In this document: positions 1-7,082 of the stretch, piece after piece | Numbering within the stretch: position 1 is the stretch's first letter | How the letters are laid out: every line of letters begins with the position of its first letter | Source of the DNA: Paralactobacillus_A sp963926925 | Lineage (GTDB): Bacteria > Bacillota > Bacilli > Lactobacillales > Lactobacillaceae | Direction of reading: 5' to 3' | Length of the DNA stretch: 17,853 nucleotides | NCBI GenBank assembly: GCA_963926925.1 | Contig: CAWUZD010000017.1 | Location: forward strand, 1 to 17,853 | Position numbers and translations under genes: made by a program | Notes under the pieces: model-generated | Seen by the model: the letters and a program-made list of their open reading frames with translations, nothing else | Database searches by the model: none | Told to the model about the DNA's origin: nothing

Positions 1-1024
1 TACCATTATTTGCTGAAGCATCAAAATGAATACTAATTAAAACATTAGCATTTGCAGCAGCTTGCAGACGACTGGTATCACTTACATCTTGGTCATTGTT
101 ACGTGTCATGATGACTTTAGCACCGGCACTGCGTAATTGTTTAGCAATGACATTAGCCATTTTAAGGGTATAAGTTTTTTCATCAGTATTATCACTAGCC
201 ACCGCACCGGTATTATTACCACCATGACCAGGATCAAGGGCAATGGTAGCATCAGTTAATTTCGTTGGTTGTTTAATGGTGGTGACTAATTCACAGATCC
301 AAGCGGCAACATAACCAGTTTGGTTATTATACTTAACTTTATACCATTCACCGCTTTTACTAATGTAGGTTAATTTAGTGCCATTTGCAACGGTTGCCAA
401 AATCTTACCGTTAATATTGGCACTTTTCCGAATTTTAGTATTATCTTGTTGAACAACCACGTATTTTTGTTTTTGAAGGGTTGTTTTAGTTTTACTTGAT
501 GAGGACGAAGTTGATGAACTATTAACCTTGGCGTTAACAGTTACTCCTGACATTGAAAGGGCACTCGTTTTTACCCATGCAATGCTATGGTTATAGATAA
601 TTTGGCACCAGTTATTTTGTTGGTAAACAACAGTGACTTTATCACCTTGGGATAATTGACCTAGCTTTTTGCTACTAGTACTGTTATTTTGATAAACATT
701 ACATTTAGCGACAGCCATAGCGGTTTGGTTAGTTTCTTGATTAACTTGAACCTTATTATTAACTAACCAACTTGGTACCCAGCCAACTTGATTATTATTT
801 AAGCGAATGGCATACCAATTATTTTTCTTAGCAATAATATCAAGTTTTTTAGTATTTTTGACGGCATCAATCTTTTGATATGATAATCCTGGTCCTGCAT
901 AAACTTGAATTTCATTGGTTTTGGCATTAACGGATTGGCTAGTTGTTTTGGCACAGCCACCACAGCCAACTAAAAATAAGAAACTAGTTAATAAAATTAA
1001 AGAATATTTATTGTGTTTGTTCAT
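1..1024 (-). CDS. N-acetylmuramoyl-L-alanine amidase, SH3-repeat lipoprotein (3' end outside window)
   Basis: Reading the minus strand from the ATG at 1024-1022 gives 341 codons without a stop, running off the left edge. The N-terminus is a lipoprotein signal: MNKHNK, a hydrophobic stretch, then lipobox LVGC with Cys21 as the probable lipidated residue. Three SH3-like wall-binding repeats follow at about residues 35-95, 105-160 and 195-255, the last two separated by a Ser/Thr-rich linker. From about 260 comes an Amidase_3 domain with DPGHGG (His267), Glu282 and SIHFD (His333), matching the three zinc ligands of the family. The catalytic Glu-containing C-terminus, expected to be some 70 residues, is missing only because of the window edge. 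The family cleaves the amide bond between MurNAc and L-Ala in peptidoglycan; this copy would act at the outer membrane face. A ribosome site (AAGGGCG) lies 7-8 nt upstream. In Bacillus subtilis the similar gene yrvJ sits just before hisS on the same strand; here it is divergent. Confidence 0.9.
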   Translation of the reverse strand, partial: MNKHNKYSLILLTSFLFLVGCGGCAKTTSQSVNAKTNEIQVYAGPGLSYQKIDAVKNTKKLDIIAKKNNWYAIRLNNNQVGWVPSWLVNNKVQVNQETNQTAMAVAKCNVYQNNSTSSKKLGQLSQGDKVTVVYQQNNWCQIIYNHSIAWVKTSALSMSGVTVNAKVNSSSTSSSSSKTKTTLQKQKYVVVQQDNTKIRKSANINGKILATVANGTKLTYISKSGEWYKVKYNNQTGYVAAWICELVTTIKQPTKLTDATIALDPGHGGNNTGAVASDNTDEKTYTLKMANVIAKQLRSAGAKVIMTRNNDQDVSDTSRLQAAANANVLISIHFDASANNG

Positions 1025-1054
1025 CAGTAAACGCCCTTATTAGTATTTAATTTT

Positions 1055-1063
1055 AGTATAACA
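1055..1063 (-). promoter_or_regulatory. Extended -10 promoter of the amidase gene
   Basis: On the minus strand the bases read TG-T-TATACT, an extended -10 element. There is no good -35 hexamer 17 nt upstream, which is common for extended -10 promoters. The transcript would start near 1048, giving a leader of about 24 nt before the ATG at 1024. Assigned by motif only. Confidence 0.5.
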
Positions 1064-1113
1064 GAGATATTATGCTTAATGCGGATATTCAGTGATGTTT
1101 TTTGTAAAGAATC

Positions 1114-1143
1114 TTGACAGTGAACGCATGAATGCGGTATTTT
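1114..1143 (+). promoter_or_regulatory. Probable hisS-aspS promoter
   Basis: A perfect -35 TTGACA (1114-1119) is followed after 18 nt by TATTTT (1138-1143), a 4/6 match to the -10 consensus. Transcription would begin near 1150, leaving a leader of about 130 nt before hisS. A small inverted repeat (GCATGAATGC, 1126-1135) lies in the spacer; it may be chance or a regulator site. Confidence 0.55.
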
Positions 1144-1184
1144 TAAGGTGATATTTTAATAGATTAAAGGCCGTTAAAAGAACA

Positions 1185-1262
1185 TTATTTTGTTTAATTA
1201 ACAAAATAAAAGCGTGCATTAGCGCCCTTGCATAGTTGCTATGCAGGACGTTTTATTTTTGT
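1185..1262 (+). promoter_or_regulatory. Structured hisS leader with competing hairpins, possible attenuator
   Basis: Two inverted repeats share one strand. Hairpin A pairs 1185-1194 with 1200-1209 (10 bp, AT only). Hairpin B pairs 1201-1219 with 1241-1262: an A-rich arm with a U-rich arm, plus CG and TGCAT pairs, interrupted by small bulges. B ends in a U-rich tract and so looks like an intrinsic terminator placed just before the hisS ribosome site. A and B cannot form together because both use 1201-1209. A third small hairpin (1229-1235 with 1239-1245, 7 bp, 3-nt loop) competes with the inner part of B. No T-box consensus (GGGTGGNACCGCG) is present. What would switch the structures is unknown. 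Confidence 0.45.
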
Positions 1263-1278
1263 AGAAAGAGGTTTTGTT

Positions 1279-2583
1279 ATGGCAGTTCGTTACCAACGTC
1301 AAAAGGGTACCGCTGATATTTTGCCAGGTGCTGCAGAACAATGGCAATATGTTGAAGGCGTTGCTCGTAAAATTTTTGCAAAGTACCGTTATTCAGAAAT
1401 TCGTACGCCATTATTTGAAAACTATGAAGTTTTCTCACGGTCATCAGGTGATACTTCTGATATTGTTACGAAGGAAATGTATGACTTCAATGATAAGGGT
1501 GGTCGGCACATCGCCTTACGTCCTGAAGGTACCGCTGGTGTAGTGCGTGCTTATGTTGAAAATAAGTTATATGGACCAGAATTTACTAATCCATATAAGG
1601 TTTATTATATGGGACCAATGTTTCGTTATGAACGTCCACAATCTGGACGGATGCGGGAATTCCATCAAATTGGGGTTGAAGCATTTGGCGTTGATTCACC
1701 AGCATTAGATGTTGAAACGATTGCCATGGCACAAGAATTATTAACTACTTTAGGTTTGCAACATTTGAAGTATGTTATTAATACTTTAGGGGATGCGGCA
1801 ACACGGGCTGCTTATCATCAAGCCTTGATTGATTACCTTACTCCATATAAAGATGAACTTTCTGAAGATTCACAAGTGCGGTTAGTGAAGAACCCATTAC
1901 GGATTTTGGATAGTAAGGATGAACATGATCAAGCAATTGTTGCTAATGCACCATCAATTCTTGATTTCTTAACACCAGCAGCACAACGACACTTTGATGA
2001 AGTTAAGTCACAATTAACAGCATTAGGTATTGATTATGAAGTTGATGCTGACATGGTGCGTGGTCTTGATTATTACAACCATACTATTTTTGAAATCATG
2101 TCTGATAGTGATGCTTTTGGTGGCAAATGGACAACCATTCTTGCTGGCGGCCGTTATAATGGTTTAGTACAAGAATTAGGTGGTCCAGAAGTACCCGGTG
2201 TTGGTTTCGGAATGGGCGTTGAACGGTTATTGTTGGTAATGAATGCTGAAGGTGTTATGCCAACTAATACCACCCAATTAGCTGCTTATGTTGTTGGCAT
2301 TGGTGACCAAGCACGTGAAGCTGTTTTACCATTAGTACAAGCTATTCGTAAACAAGGTTTTGCTGCTGATTGTGACTTTATGAATCGGAAACCAAAGGCA
2401 CAATTCAAGACTGCTAACCGTGAACATGCGCTTTTAGTAATTACGATTGGTGATGACGAATTGGCACAACATGCTGCCCAAGTTAAAGTAATGGCAACAG
2501 GTAATCAACAACAAATTAATCTTGATGAATTAACAAATAACTTTGCTGAAGTTTATCGGCAATTAACAAAAGGTGATAATTAA
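1279..2583 (+). CDS. hisS: Histidyl-tRNA synthetase
   Basis: Class II aminoacyl-tRNA synthetase that charges tRNA-His using ATP in the cytoplasm. The 434-residue product has the usual length. Visible signatures are RPEGTAGVVR (81-90), motif 2 GPMFRYERPQ (112-121), the histidine-specific RGLDYY (261-266), and motif 3 GFGMGVERL (319-327). The anticodon-binding domain follows from about residue 335. The ATG at 1279 was chosen over an in-frame TTG at 1228: it has AAAGAGG 7 nt upstream and gives the conserved start MAVRYQRQKGT, while the 17 extra codons would fall in the leader hairpin. It is followed after one base by aspS, so the two are co-transcribed and probably translationally coupled, as in Bacillus and other lactobacilli. 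Confidence 0.97.
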   Translation: MAVRYQRQKGTADILPGAAEQWQYVEGVARKIFAKYRYSEIRTPLFENYEVFSRSSGDTSDIVTKEMYDFNDKGGRHIALRPEGTAGVVRAYVENKLYGPEFTNPYKVYYMGPMFRYERPQSGRMREFHQIGVEAFGVDSPALDVETIAMAQELLTTLGLQHLKYVINTLGDAATRAAYHQALIDYLTPYKDELSEDSQVRLVKNPLRILDSKDEHDQAIVANAPSILDFLTPAAQRHFDEVKSQLTALGIDYEVDADMVRGLDYYNHTIFEIMSDSDAFGGKWTTILAGGRYNGLVQELGGPEVPGVGFGMGVERLLLVMNAEGVMPTNTTQLAAYVVGIGDQAREAVLPLVQAIRKQGFAADCDFMNRKPKAQFKTANREHALLVITIGDDELAQHAAQVKVMATGNQQQINLDELTNNFAEVYRQLTKGDN

Positions 2584-2584
2584 C

Positions 2585-4354
2585 ATGGGAAAGAGAACAG
2601 ACTACTGTGGCAATATTACCGAAAAATATTTAAATCAAACCGTTGATTTAAAAGGTTGGGTGCAAAAACGCCGCAGTTTAGGTAACTTGATTTTCGTTGA
2701 TCTTCGTGACCGGGCGGGAATTGTTCAATTAGTTTTTAACGCTGAAAATGGTGAAGATGCTTTCAAATTAGCTGATACATTACGTTCAGAATACGTTATT
2801 GAAGCCGTTGGTAAAGTTGTAAAACGGGCAAGTGTTAACCCTGATATGAAGACTGGCCAAGTTGAAGTTGAAGTTAGTCAATTAACTATCTTAAACAAGG
2901 CGAAGACACCACCATTTAATATTGAAGACGATGTTAATGTTAGTGAAGATACCAAGTTAAAGTATCGTTACTTAGATTTACGGCGTCCAGTGATGCAACA
3001 TGGCTTAATCTTACGTTCTAAGATTACCCAAGCTGTTCATCGTTATTTAGATGGTGAAGGTTTCATTAACATTGAAACACCTGACTTAACTAAGTCAACG
3101 CCTGAAGGTGCCCGTGACTACTTAGTACCTTCACGGGTATATCCTGGTAGTTTCTATGCATTACCACAATCCCCACAATTGTTTAAACAATTGTTAATGG
3201 GTGCTGGTTTTGATCGTTACTATCAAATTGCGCGTTGCTTCCGTGATGAAGACTTACGTGGTGACCGGCAACCAGAATTTACCCAAATTGACTTGGAAAC
3301 TAGTTTCTTAACTGCTGAAGAAATTCAAGATATTACTGAAGGCTTAATTGCACGGGTAATGCATGATGTTATGAACATTGATGTTAAGTTACCATTCCCA
3401 CGGATTACTTGGGATGAAGCAATGGACCGTTATGGTTCTGACAAACCTGATGTTCGTTTTGGCATGGAATTACAAGATTTGAGTGCCATGATGAAGGATA
3501 GTAGTTTTAAAGTATTTAGCAATGCAGTTGCTAATGGTGGTCAAGTTAAGGCAATTGTGGTTAAGGGTGCTGCTGACAAGTATTCACGTAAGCAAATTGA
3601 AAAGCAACAAGAATACATTGAACGGTTTGGCGCTAAGGGCTTAGCTTGGGTTAAGGTGACAACTGATGGCTTAACTGGCCCAATTGCTAAGTTCTTAACT
3701 GATCAAAGTGATGCATTATTACAACAATTAGACGCTAATGCCGGTGACTTAATCTTATTCGTTGCTGATCGGCGGAAGGTTGTTGCTGATAGTTTGGGCT
3801 ACTTACGGAAACACTTTGCTGAAGAACTTGGCTTAATTGATCATAGTCAATTTGCATTCTTATGGGTTGTTGATTGGCCATTGTTTGAATACGATGAAGG
3901 TATTCAACGTTATGTTCCTGCGCACCATCCATTCACAATGCCTAATGAAGAAGATGTGCACTTATTAGATACTGATCCATATAAAGCACATGCCCAATCA
4001 TATGATATTGTTTTGAATGGTTATGAATTAGGTGGCGGTTCAATCCGGATTCATAAACGTGAAATTCAAGATAAGATGCTTAAAGCATTAGGCTTTACAC
4101 CTGAACGTGCTCAAGCCCAATTTGGCTTCTTATTAAATGCGTTGGATTACGGTTTTCCACCACATGGTGGCTTAGCAATTGGTTTGGATCGTTTTGCAAT
4201 GTTGTTAACTGGTGCTGATAACATCCGTGACGTCATTGCCTTTCCAAAGAATTCTAAGGCAACTGATCCAATGACCCAAGCACCATCACCAGTTGATGCT
4301 AGTCAACTTGCTGAATTAGGTATTGAAATCATTGATGATCCTAAAAATAAATAA
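2585..4354 (+). CDS. aspS: Aspartyl-tRNA synthetase
   Basis: Class II synthetase of the bacterial type that charges tRNA-Asp. The 589-residue product shows, in order: an N-terminal OB-fold anticodon domain (about 20-105, with GWVQKRRSLG), motif 1 around FINIETP (160-166), motif 2 CFRDEDLRGDRQPEFTQID (218-236), the bacterial GAD insertion (about 300-410), and motif 3 GGLAIGLDRFAMLL (538-551). The ATG at 2585 lies one base after the hisS stop. An in-frame GTG at 2573 was rejected because AAAGG at 2569-2573 is correctly spaced only for the ATG. Whether this enzyme also mischarges tRNA-Asn cannot be told from sequence reading alone. A strong terminator follows. Confidence 0.97.
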   Translation: MGKRTDYCGNITEKYLNQTVDLKGWVQKRRSLGNLIFVDLRDRAGIVQLVFNAENGEDAFKLADTLRSEYVIEAVGKVVKRASVNPDMKTGQVEVEVSQLTILNKAKTPPFNIEDDVNVSEDTKLKYRYLDLRRPVMQHGLILRSKITQAVHRYLDGEGFINIETPDLTKSTPEGARDYLVPSRVYPGSFYALPQSPQLFKQLLMGAGFDRYYQIARCFRDEDLRGDRQPEFTQIDLETSFLTAEEIQDITEGLIARVMHDVMNIDVKLPFPRITWDEAMDRYGSDKPDVRFGMELQDLSAMMKDSSFKVFSNAVANGGQVKAIVVKGAADKYSRKQIEKQQEYIERFGAKGLAWVKVTTDGLTGPIAKFLTDQSDALLQQLDANAGDLILFVADRRKVVADSLGYLRKHFAEELGLIDHSQFAFLWVVDWPLFEYDEGIQRYVPAHHPFTMPNEEDVHLLDTDPYKAHAQSYDIVLNGYELGGGSIRIHKREIQDKMLKALGFTPERAQAQFGFLLNALDYGFPPHGGLAIGLDRFAMLLTGADNIRDVIAFPKNSKATDPMTQAPSPVDASQLAELGIEIIDDPKNK

Positions 4355-4375
4355 TAAACATTAAATATCAAAAAT

Positions 4376-4437
4376 AGACCTTATAATATTAAAATTCAGT
4401 GTTATAATGCTGATATCATATTATGAGGTCTTTTTTT
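4376..4437 (+). terminator. Intrinsic terminator of hisS-aspS, overlapping the yitT start region
   Basis: A 14-bp stem (4376-4389 with 4418-4431, one G-U pair) is followed by seven T. The loop is unusually long (28 nt) and contains a TATAAT element. The 3' arm contains GAGG (4425-4428), the ribosome site of yitT, and the T-run ends immediately before the yitT ATG. Confidence 0.8.
4381..4408 (+). promoter_or_regulatory. Probable yitT promoter inside the terminator hairpin
   Basis: TATAAT at 4403-4408 sits in the terminator loop. TTATAA at 4381-4386, 16 nt upstream, is a weak -35 candidate and is itself part of the 5' arm. A start near 4415 would give a leader of about 23 nt lacking the 5' arm, so the ribosome site would be free. 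Motif-based only. Confidence 0.5.
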
Positions 4438-5316
4438 ATGGAACAAATAGATAAAATTTTACAACGTCACCAGAACTGGGTGAAATTTTCAGCTGCTTTA
4501 ATTTATGCGATTGCGGTGGCAGTTGCGATGAATTTCTTCTGGGAGCCTGGTAAAATTTATGCTTCTGGAATTACTGGTTTTGCCCAGTTATTACATACTG
4601 TTTCCGTGCGTTTTTTACCATTTCATATTTCTATCAGTGCTTTGATTTTCCTATTAAATGTTCCGTTAGCAATTTTGGCATGGTTTAAGATTGGTCACTT
4701 CTTTACTATCTTCACGGTAATTGCGGTTATTTCTTCAAGTTTGATGATTAAATGGGTACCACTTAATCCATTAATTAATAATCCAATTATCTGTGCCTTG
4801 TTTGGAGCAATTATTAATGGTGCTGGTACTGGTTTAGCATTGCGTTCAGATATTTCTACTGGTGGCCTTGATATTATTGGTATTGTCCTTAATAAGAAAA
4901 CCGGGAAGTCAATTGGGACGATTAATATTATCTTTAACACCTTCATTGTGTTAGCCGCTGCTTTTATGTATGGCTGGCCTAATGCGTTTTATAGTGCGAT
5001 TAGTATTTTTGTTAACGGCCGGATGATTGATATTGTTTATAGTCGGCAACAAAAATTACAAGTAATGATTGTTACTAACCAAGCCCAACATGTTATTGAC
5101 GTTATTCAGCAACATTTGCGGCGCGGCATTACTATTATTCATGATGCTGAAGGTGCTTATCGTCATGAAACGAAGACTGTTTTATTCACTGTTATTTCAC
5201 GTTATGAAATGCATGAATTTGAAAAAGCAATGCGCACAGCTGACCCATATGCTTTCGTAAGTATTACGAATGCCGTAAAAATTATCGGACGTTTTTATGA
5301 AAAAGAGCGTAAATAA
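4438..5316 (+). CDS. YitT-family membrane protein
   Basis: A 292-residue integral membrane protein. About five hydrophobic segments occupy roughly residues 15-33, 60-82, 88-108, 116-135 and 148-170, with the family's GITG (44-47) and a glycine-rich STGGLDIIG stretch (130-138). A soluble C-terminal domain of about 85 residues (203-287) matches the DUF2179 type that follows the YitT membrane domain. Function is not established; some relatives have been proposed as transporters. The ATG at 4438 was chosen over an in-frame ATG at 4423: GAGG ends 9 nt before 4438, whereas the 4423 start would translate the terminator arm (MRSFF) and has no ribosome site. It is a single-gene unit between terminators. 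Confidence 0.88.
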   Translation: MEQIDKILQRHQNWVKFSAALIYAIAVAVAMNFFWEPGKIYASGITGFAQLLHTVSVRFLPFHISISALIFLLNVPLAILAWFKIGHFFTIFTVIAVISSSLMIKWVPLNPLINNPIICALFGAIINGAGTGLALRSDISTGGLDIIGIVLNKKTGKSIGTINIIFNTFIVLAAAFMYGWPNAFYSAISIFVNGRMIDIVYSRQQKLQVMIVTNQAQHVIDVIQQHLRRGITIIHDAEGAYRHETKTVLFTVISRYEMHEFEKAMRTADPYAFVSITNAVKIIGRFYEKERK

Positions 5317-5332
5317 CATATTAATTAGTATT

Positions 5333-5368
5333 AAAAGATGGTATTTTTTAACAGGTATCATCTTTTTT
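5333..5368 (+). terminator. Intrinsic terminator after yitT
   Basis: An 11-bp stem (5333-5343 with 5356-5366, one G-U pair) sits on a T-rich tail, 16 nt after the yitT stop. Confidence 0.8.
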
Positions 5369-5389
5369 ATTTTTTATGAAAATGTTTTA

Positions 5390-5418
5390 TTGACGCTGTT
5401 AGACCATTCATATATAAT
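5390..5418 (+). promoter_or_regulatory. rpsU-yqeY promoter
   Basis: TTGACG (5390-5395), a 17-nt spacer, and a perfect TATAAT (5413-5418). It is the best promoter match in the window and fits a highly expressed ribosomal gene. The start would be near 5425. A short inverted repeat in the leader (5426-5430 with 5441-5445) could fold in the mRNA. Confidence 0.8.
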
Positions 5419-5456
5419 AGTTAAGAACCATTTCCAAAATTGGTTACACAAGTGTT

Positions 5457-5466
5457 GGAGGGAGGG
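5457..5466 (+). promoter_or_regulatory. Unusually long purine-rich ribosome binding site of rpsU
   Basis: GGAGGGAGGG contains two overlapping Shine-Dalgarno-like cores ending 8 nt before the rpsU ATG at 5475. This predicts very strong initiation. Confidence 0.75.
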
Positions 5467-5474
5467 ATATCATA

Positions 5475-5657
5475 ATGGCTAAAACAGTTGTTCGTAAAAA
5501 CGAATCACTTGATGATGCTCTTCGTCGCTTCAAACGCTCTGTGTCTAAAAGCGGTACTTTGCAAGAATACCGTAAACGGGAATTTTACGAAAAACCTAGT
5601 GTTAAACGTAAATTAAAATCAGAAGCTGCAAGAAAGCGTAAGAGAAGAAAGTACTAG
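5475..5657 (+). CDS. rpsU: 30S ribosomal protein S21
   Basis: A 60-residue, strongly basic protein (MAKTVVRKNESLDDALRRFK at the N-terminus, Arg/Lys-rich RKRKRRKY at the end), typical of bS21 in sequence and length. bS21 binds the 30S platform near the 3' end of 16S rRNA and the anti-Shine-Dalgarno region. It has its own strong promoter and is followed by yqeY after 32 nt, the arrangement seen in Bacillus and other Firmicutes. Confidence 0.97.
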   Translation: MAKTVVRKNESLDDALRRFKRSVSKSGTLQEYRKREFYEKPSVKRKLKSEAARKRKRRKY

Positions 5658-5689
5658 GACGCTTATTTTGCTCTCATAAGGATGATAAT

Positions 5690-6130
5690 ATGTTACTAGA
5701 TACTTTGAATTCTGATTTAGTTGCTGCAATGAAAAGCAAAGACAAGGAAAAGTTAGCCGTTTTACGGATGCTTAAGACAGCGTTGACCAACGAGCGCATT
5801 AAGTTAGGCCATGATTTGACTCCAGAAGATGAAATTAACGTTTTATCTAGTCAAGTTAAACAACGTCGTGAATCAGTAACCGAATTTCGGAAGGCTGGTC
5901 GCGAAGACCTTGCTAAGCAAAACGAAGCAGAAATTGAAGTCATTAACCATTACTTACCAAAACAACTCTCTGAAGCTGAAATTAACGACTTAGTTGACCA
6001 AGTCATCAAGGACGTTAATGCTACTTCTAAAGCTGACTTTGGTAAAGTTATGAAGACTTTAATGCCACAAGTAAAAGGTAAGGCTGACGGTTCCTTAGTT
6101 AAGCAAATTGTGCAGTCTAAGTTGAACTAA
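5690..6130 (+). CDS. yqeY: GatB/YqeY domain protein
   Basis: A 146-residue soluble, mostly helical protein of the YqeY family, which corresponds to the tail domain of the GatB subunit of the tRNA amidotransferase. Signatures include LRMLKTALTNERI (25-37), a HYLPKQLSE segment (about 107-115), and the glycine-containing VKGKADGSLVKQIV end (128-141). Stand-alone YqeY proteins may bind tRNA, but their role is not established. AAGGA lies 7 nt before the ATG. It is co-transcribed with rpsU and closed by a strong terminator. Confidence 0.92.
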   Translation: MLLDTLNSDLVAAMKSKDKEKLAVLRMLKTALTNERIKLGHDLTPEDEINVLSSQVKQRRESVTEFRKAGREDLAKQNEAEIEVINHYLPKQLSEAEINDLVDQVIKDVNATSKADFGKVMKTLMPQVKGKADGSLVKQIVQSKLN

Positions 6131-6141
6131 TTTATATAATA

Positions 6142-6174
6142 AAAAAGCGTCTTTGAATTTCAAAGACGCTTTTT
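6142..6174 (+). terminator. Strong terminator after yqeY
   Basis: A perfect 15-bp stem (6142-6156 with 6160-6174) with a 3-nt loop. The A-run on the left and T-run on the right would allow termination in both directions. Confidence 0.92.
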
Positions 6175-6192
6175 AATTTAACATTTTAGTTT

Positions 6193-6197
6193 GAGGG
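6193..6197 (+). promoter_or_regulatory. Ribosome binding site fixing the TTG start at 6206
   Basis: GAGGG lies 8 nt before TTG 6206. The other in-frame TTG at 6191 would overlap this site and has no ribosome site of its own. Confidence 0.65.
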
Positions 6198-6205
6198 ATG
6201 ATCAC

Positions 6206-6949
6206 TTGTTATTAGCTATTATTTTAATTATTGTTGGTATTGCGGCTGGAATTGTTAGTACAGTATCCGGCTTAGCATCATTAGTTGCTTATCCAGCCTT
6301 ATTATTGTTAGGCTTATCACCGATTAATGCGAATGTTACCGACACGTTAGCGTTAGTTTTTAACGGTATTAGTGCTACCGTGTCATCACGGCGTGAATTA
6401 CGTGGGCATTGGCATGAACTGTTGATTATTATGCCAGTTACTTTAATTGGTTGTGTAGTTGGTTCATTACTATTGTTTGCTTTACCAGCTAATGATTTTA
6501 AGAAAGTTGTCCCATTATTCATTTTATTAGCTGGCTTATTTATTTTAATTCCGCGGCAGCAACAACATCATCAACAACAAGCGAGCTGGCTGCGCGCGTT
6601 ATTATGGCTTGGTGTGTTTCTGGTTGGTGTTTATTCAGGTTACTTTGGTGCTGCCAGTGGCGTGGTAATGTTAGCTCTTTTACTATTCTTGCTTGACGCG
6701 CCATTTGCCGAATGCAATGCCGAAAAGAATGCTACTTTAGGTGCTGCTAATGTCGTTTCATCAATTGTTTACATGACCCAGGTTAAGATTAAGTGGTTAT
6801 TTGTTATTCCACTAAGCATTGGCTTTTTGATTGGTGGTTATGTTGGCCCCAAAATTGTCCGTTATGCGCCAGTAAAACCGCTGAAGATTTTAATTAGTAT
6901 TGGGGCATTTGTCTTGAGTATTGTATTATTTATGCAAAATATTAAATAA
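6206..6949 (+). CDS. TauE/SafE-family sulfite/anion exporter-like permease
   Basis: A 247-residue membrane protein with about seven to eight hydrophobic segments. It has the family's two-fold repeat: G-rich AAGIVSTVSGLASLVAYPALL near the N-terminus (12-32) and GVYSGYFGAASGVVMLALLL in the second half (about 141-160). The conserved N-V-T-D-T-L pattern of the first half (43-48) and N-A-T-L-G-A-A-N-V of the second (about 174-182) are also present. The family includes exporters of sulfite, sulfoacetate and related anions; the substrate here is unknown. The middle cytoplasmic loop is rich in His and Gln. The start is TTG at 6206. It is a single gene between two terminators, inserted between the rpsU-yqeY and phoH units, and I see no clear promoter. 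Confidence 0.85.
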   Translation: MLLAIILIIVGIAAGIVSTVSGLASLVAYPALLLLGLSPINANVTDTLALVFNGISATVSSRRELRGHWHELLIIMPVTLIGCVVGSLLLFALPANDFKKVVPLFILLAGLFILIPRQQQHHQQQASWLRALLWLGVFLVGVYSGYFGAASGVVMLALLLFLLDAPFAECNAEKNATLGAANVVSSIVYMTQVKIKWLFVIPLSIGFLIGGYVGPKIVRYAPVKPLKILISIGAFVLSIVLFMQNIK

Positions 6950-6952
6950 ACG

Positions 6953-6980
6953 GGATGCGTAGTTGCGCATCCTATTTTTT
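6953..6980 (+). terminator. Terminator after the TauE-like gene
   Basis: A 7-bp GC-containing stem (6953-6959 with 6966-6972) is followed by a TATTTTTT tail, 3 nt after the stop codon. Confidence 0.85.
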
Positions 6981-6995
6981 AACGTTAAAAATGCG

Positions 6996-7055
6996 TTGTT
7001 TTAGATAACAATGTGATAAAATAATCATGAGTAAATTTAACGAATACTATATAAT
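6996..7055 (+). promoter_or_regulatory. Promoter region of the phoH operon
   Basis: A perfect TATAAT lies at 7050-7055 but lacks a recognisable -35 at 16-18 nt. A second candidate, TTGTTT (6996-7001) with AATAAT (7020-7025), has 18-nt spacing. Either could start the operon; the choice cannot be made by eye. Confidence 0.4.
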
Positions 7056-7082
7056 AATTAGAATAATCTAGAGGAGATTAGT

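Noticed and set aside
1126..1135. Short inverted repeat in the hisS promoter spacer as an operator
   Set aside because: Only a 4-bp arm repeat; too short to call a regulator site.
1228..1278. N-terminal extension of HisS from TTG 1228
   Set aside because: The codons fall in the leader hairpin, no ribosome site precedes the TTG, and the ATG at 1279 matches the conserved HisS start.
5297..5482. 61-codon open frame between yitT and rpsU
   Set aside because: It spans the yitT terminator and the rpsU promoter and ribosome site, has no ribosome site suited to its start beyond the end of yitT, and gives a low-complexity sequence.
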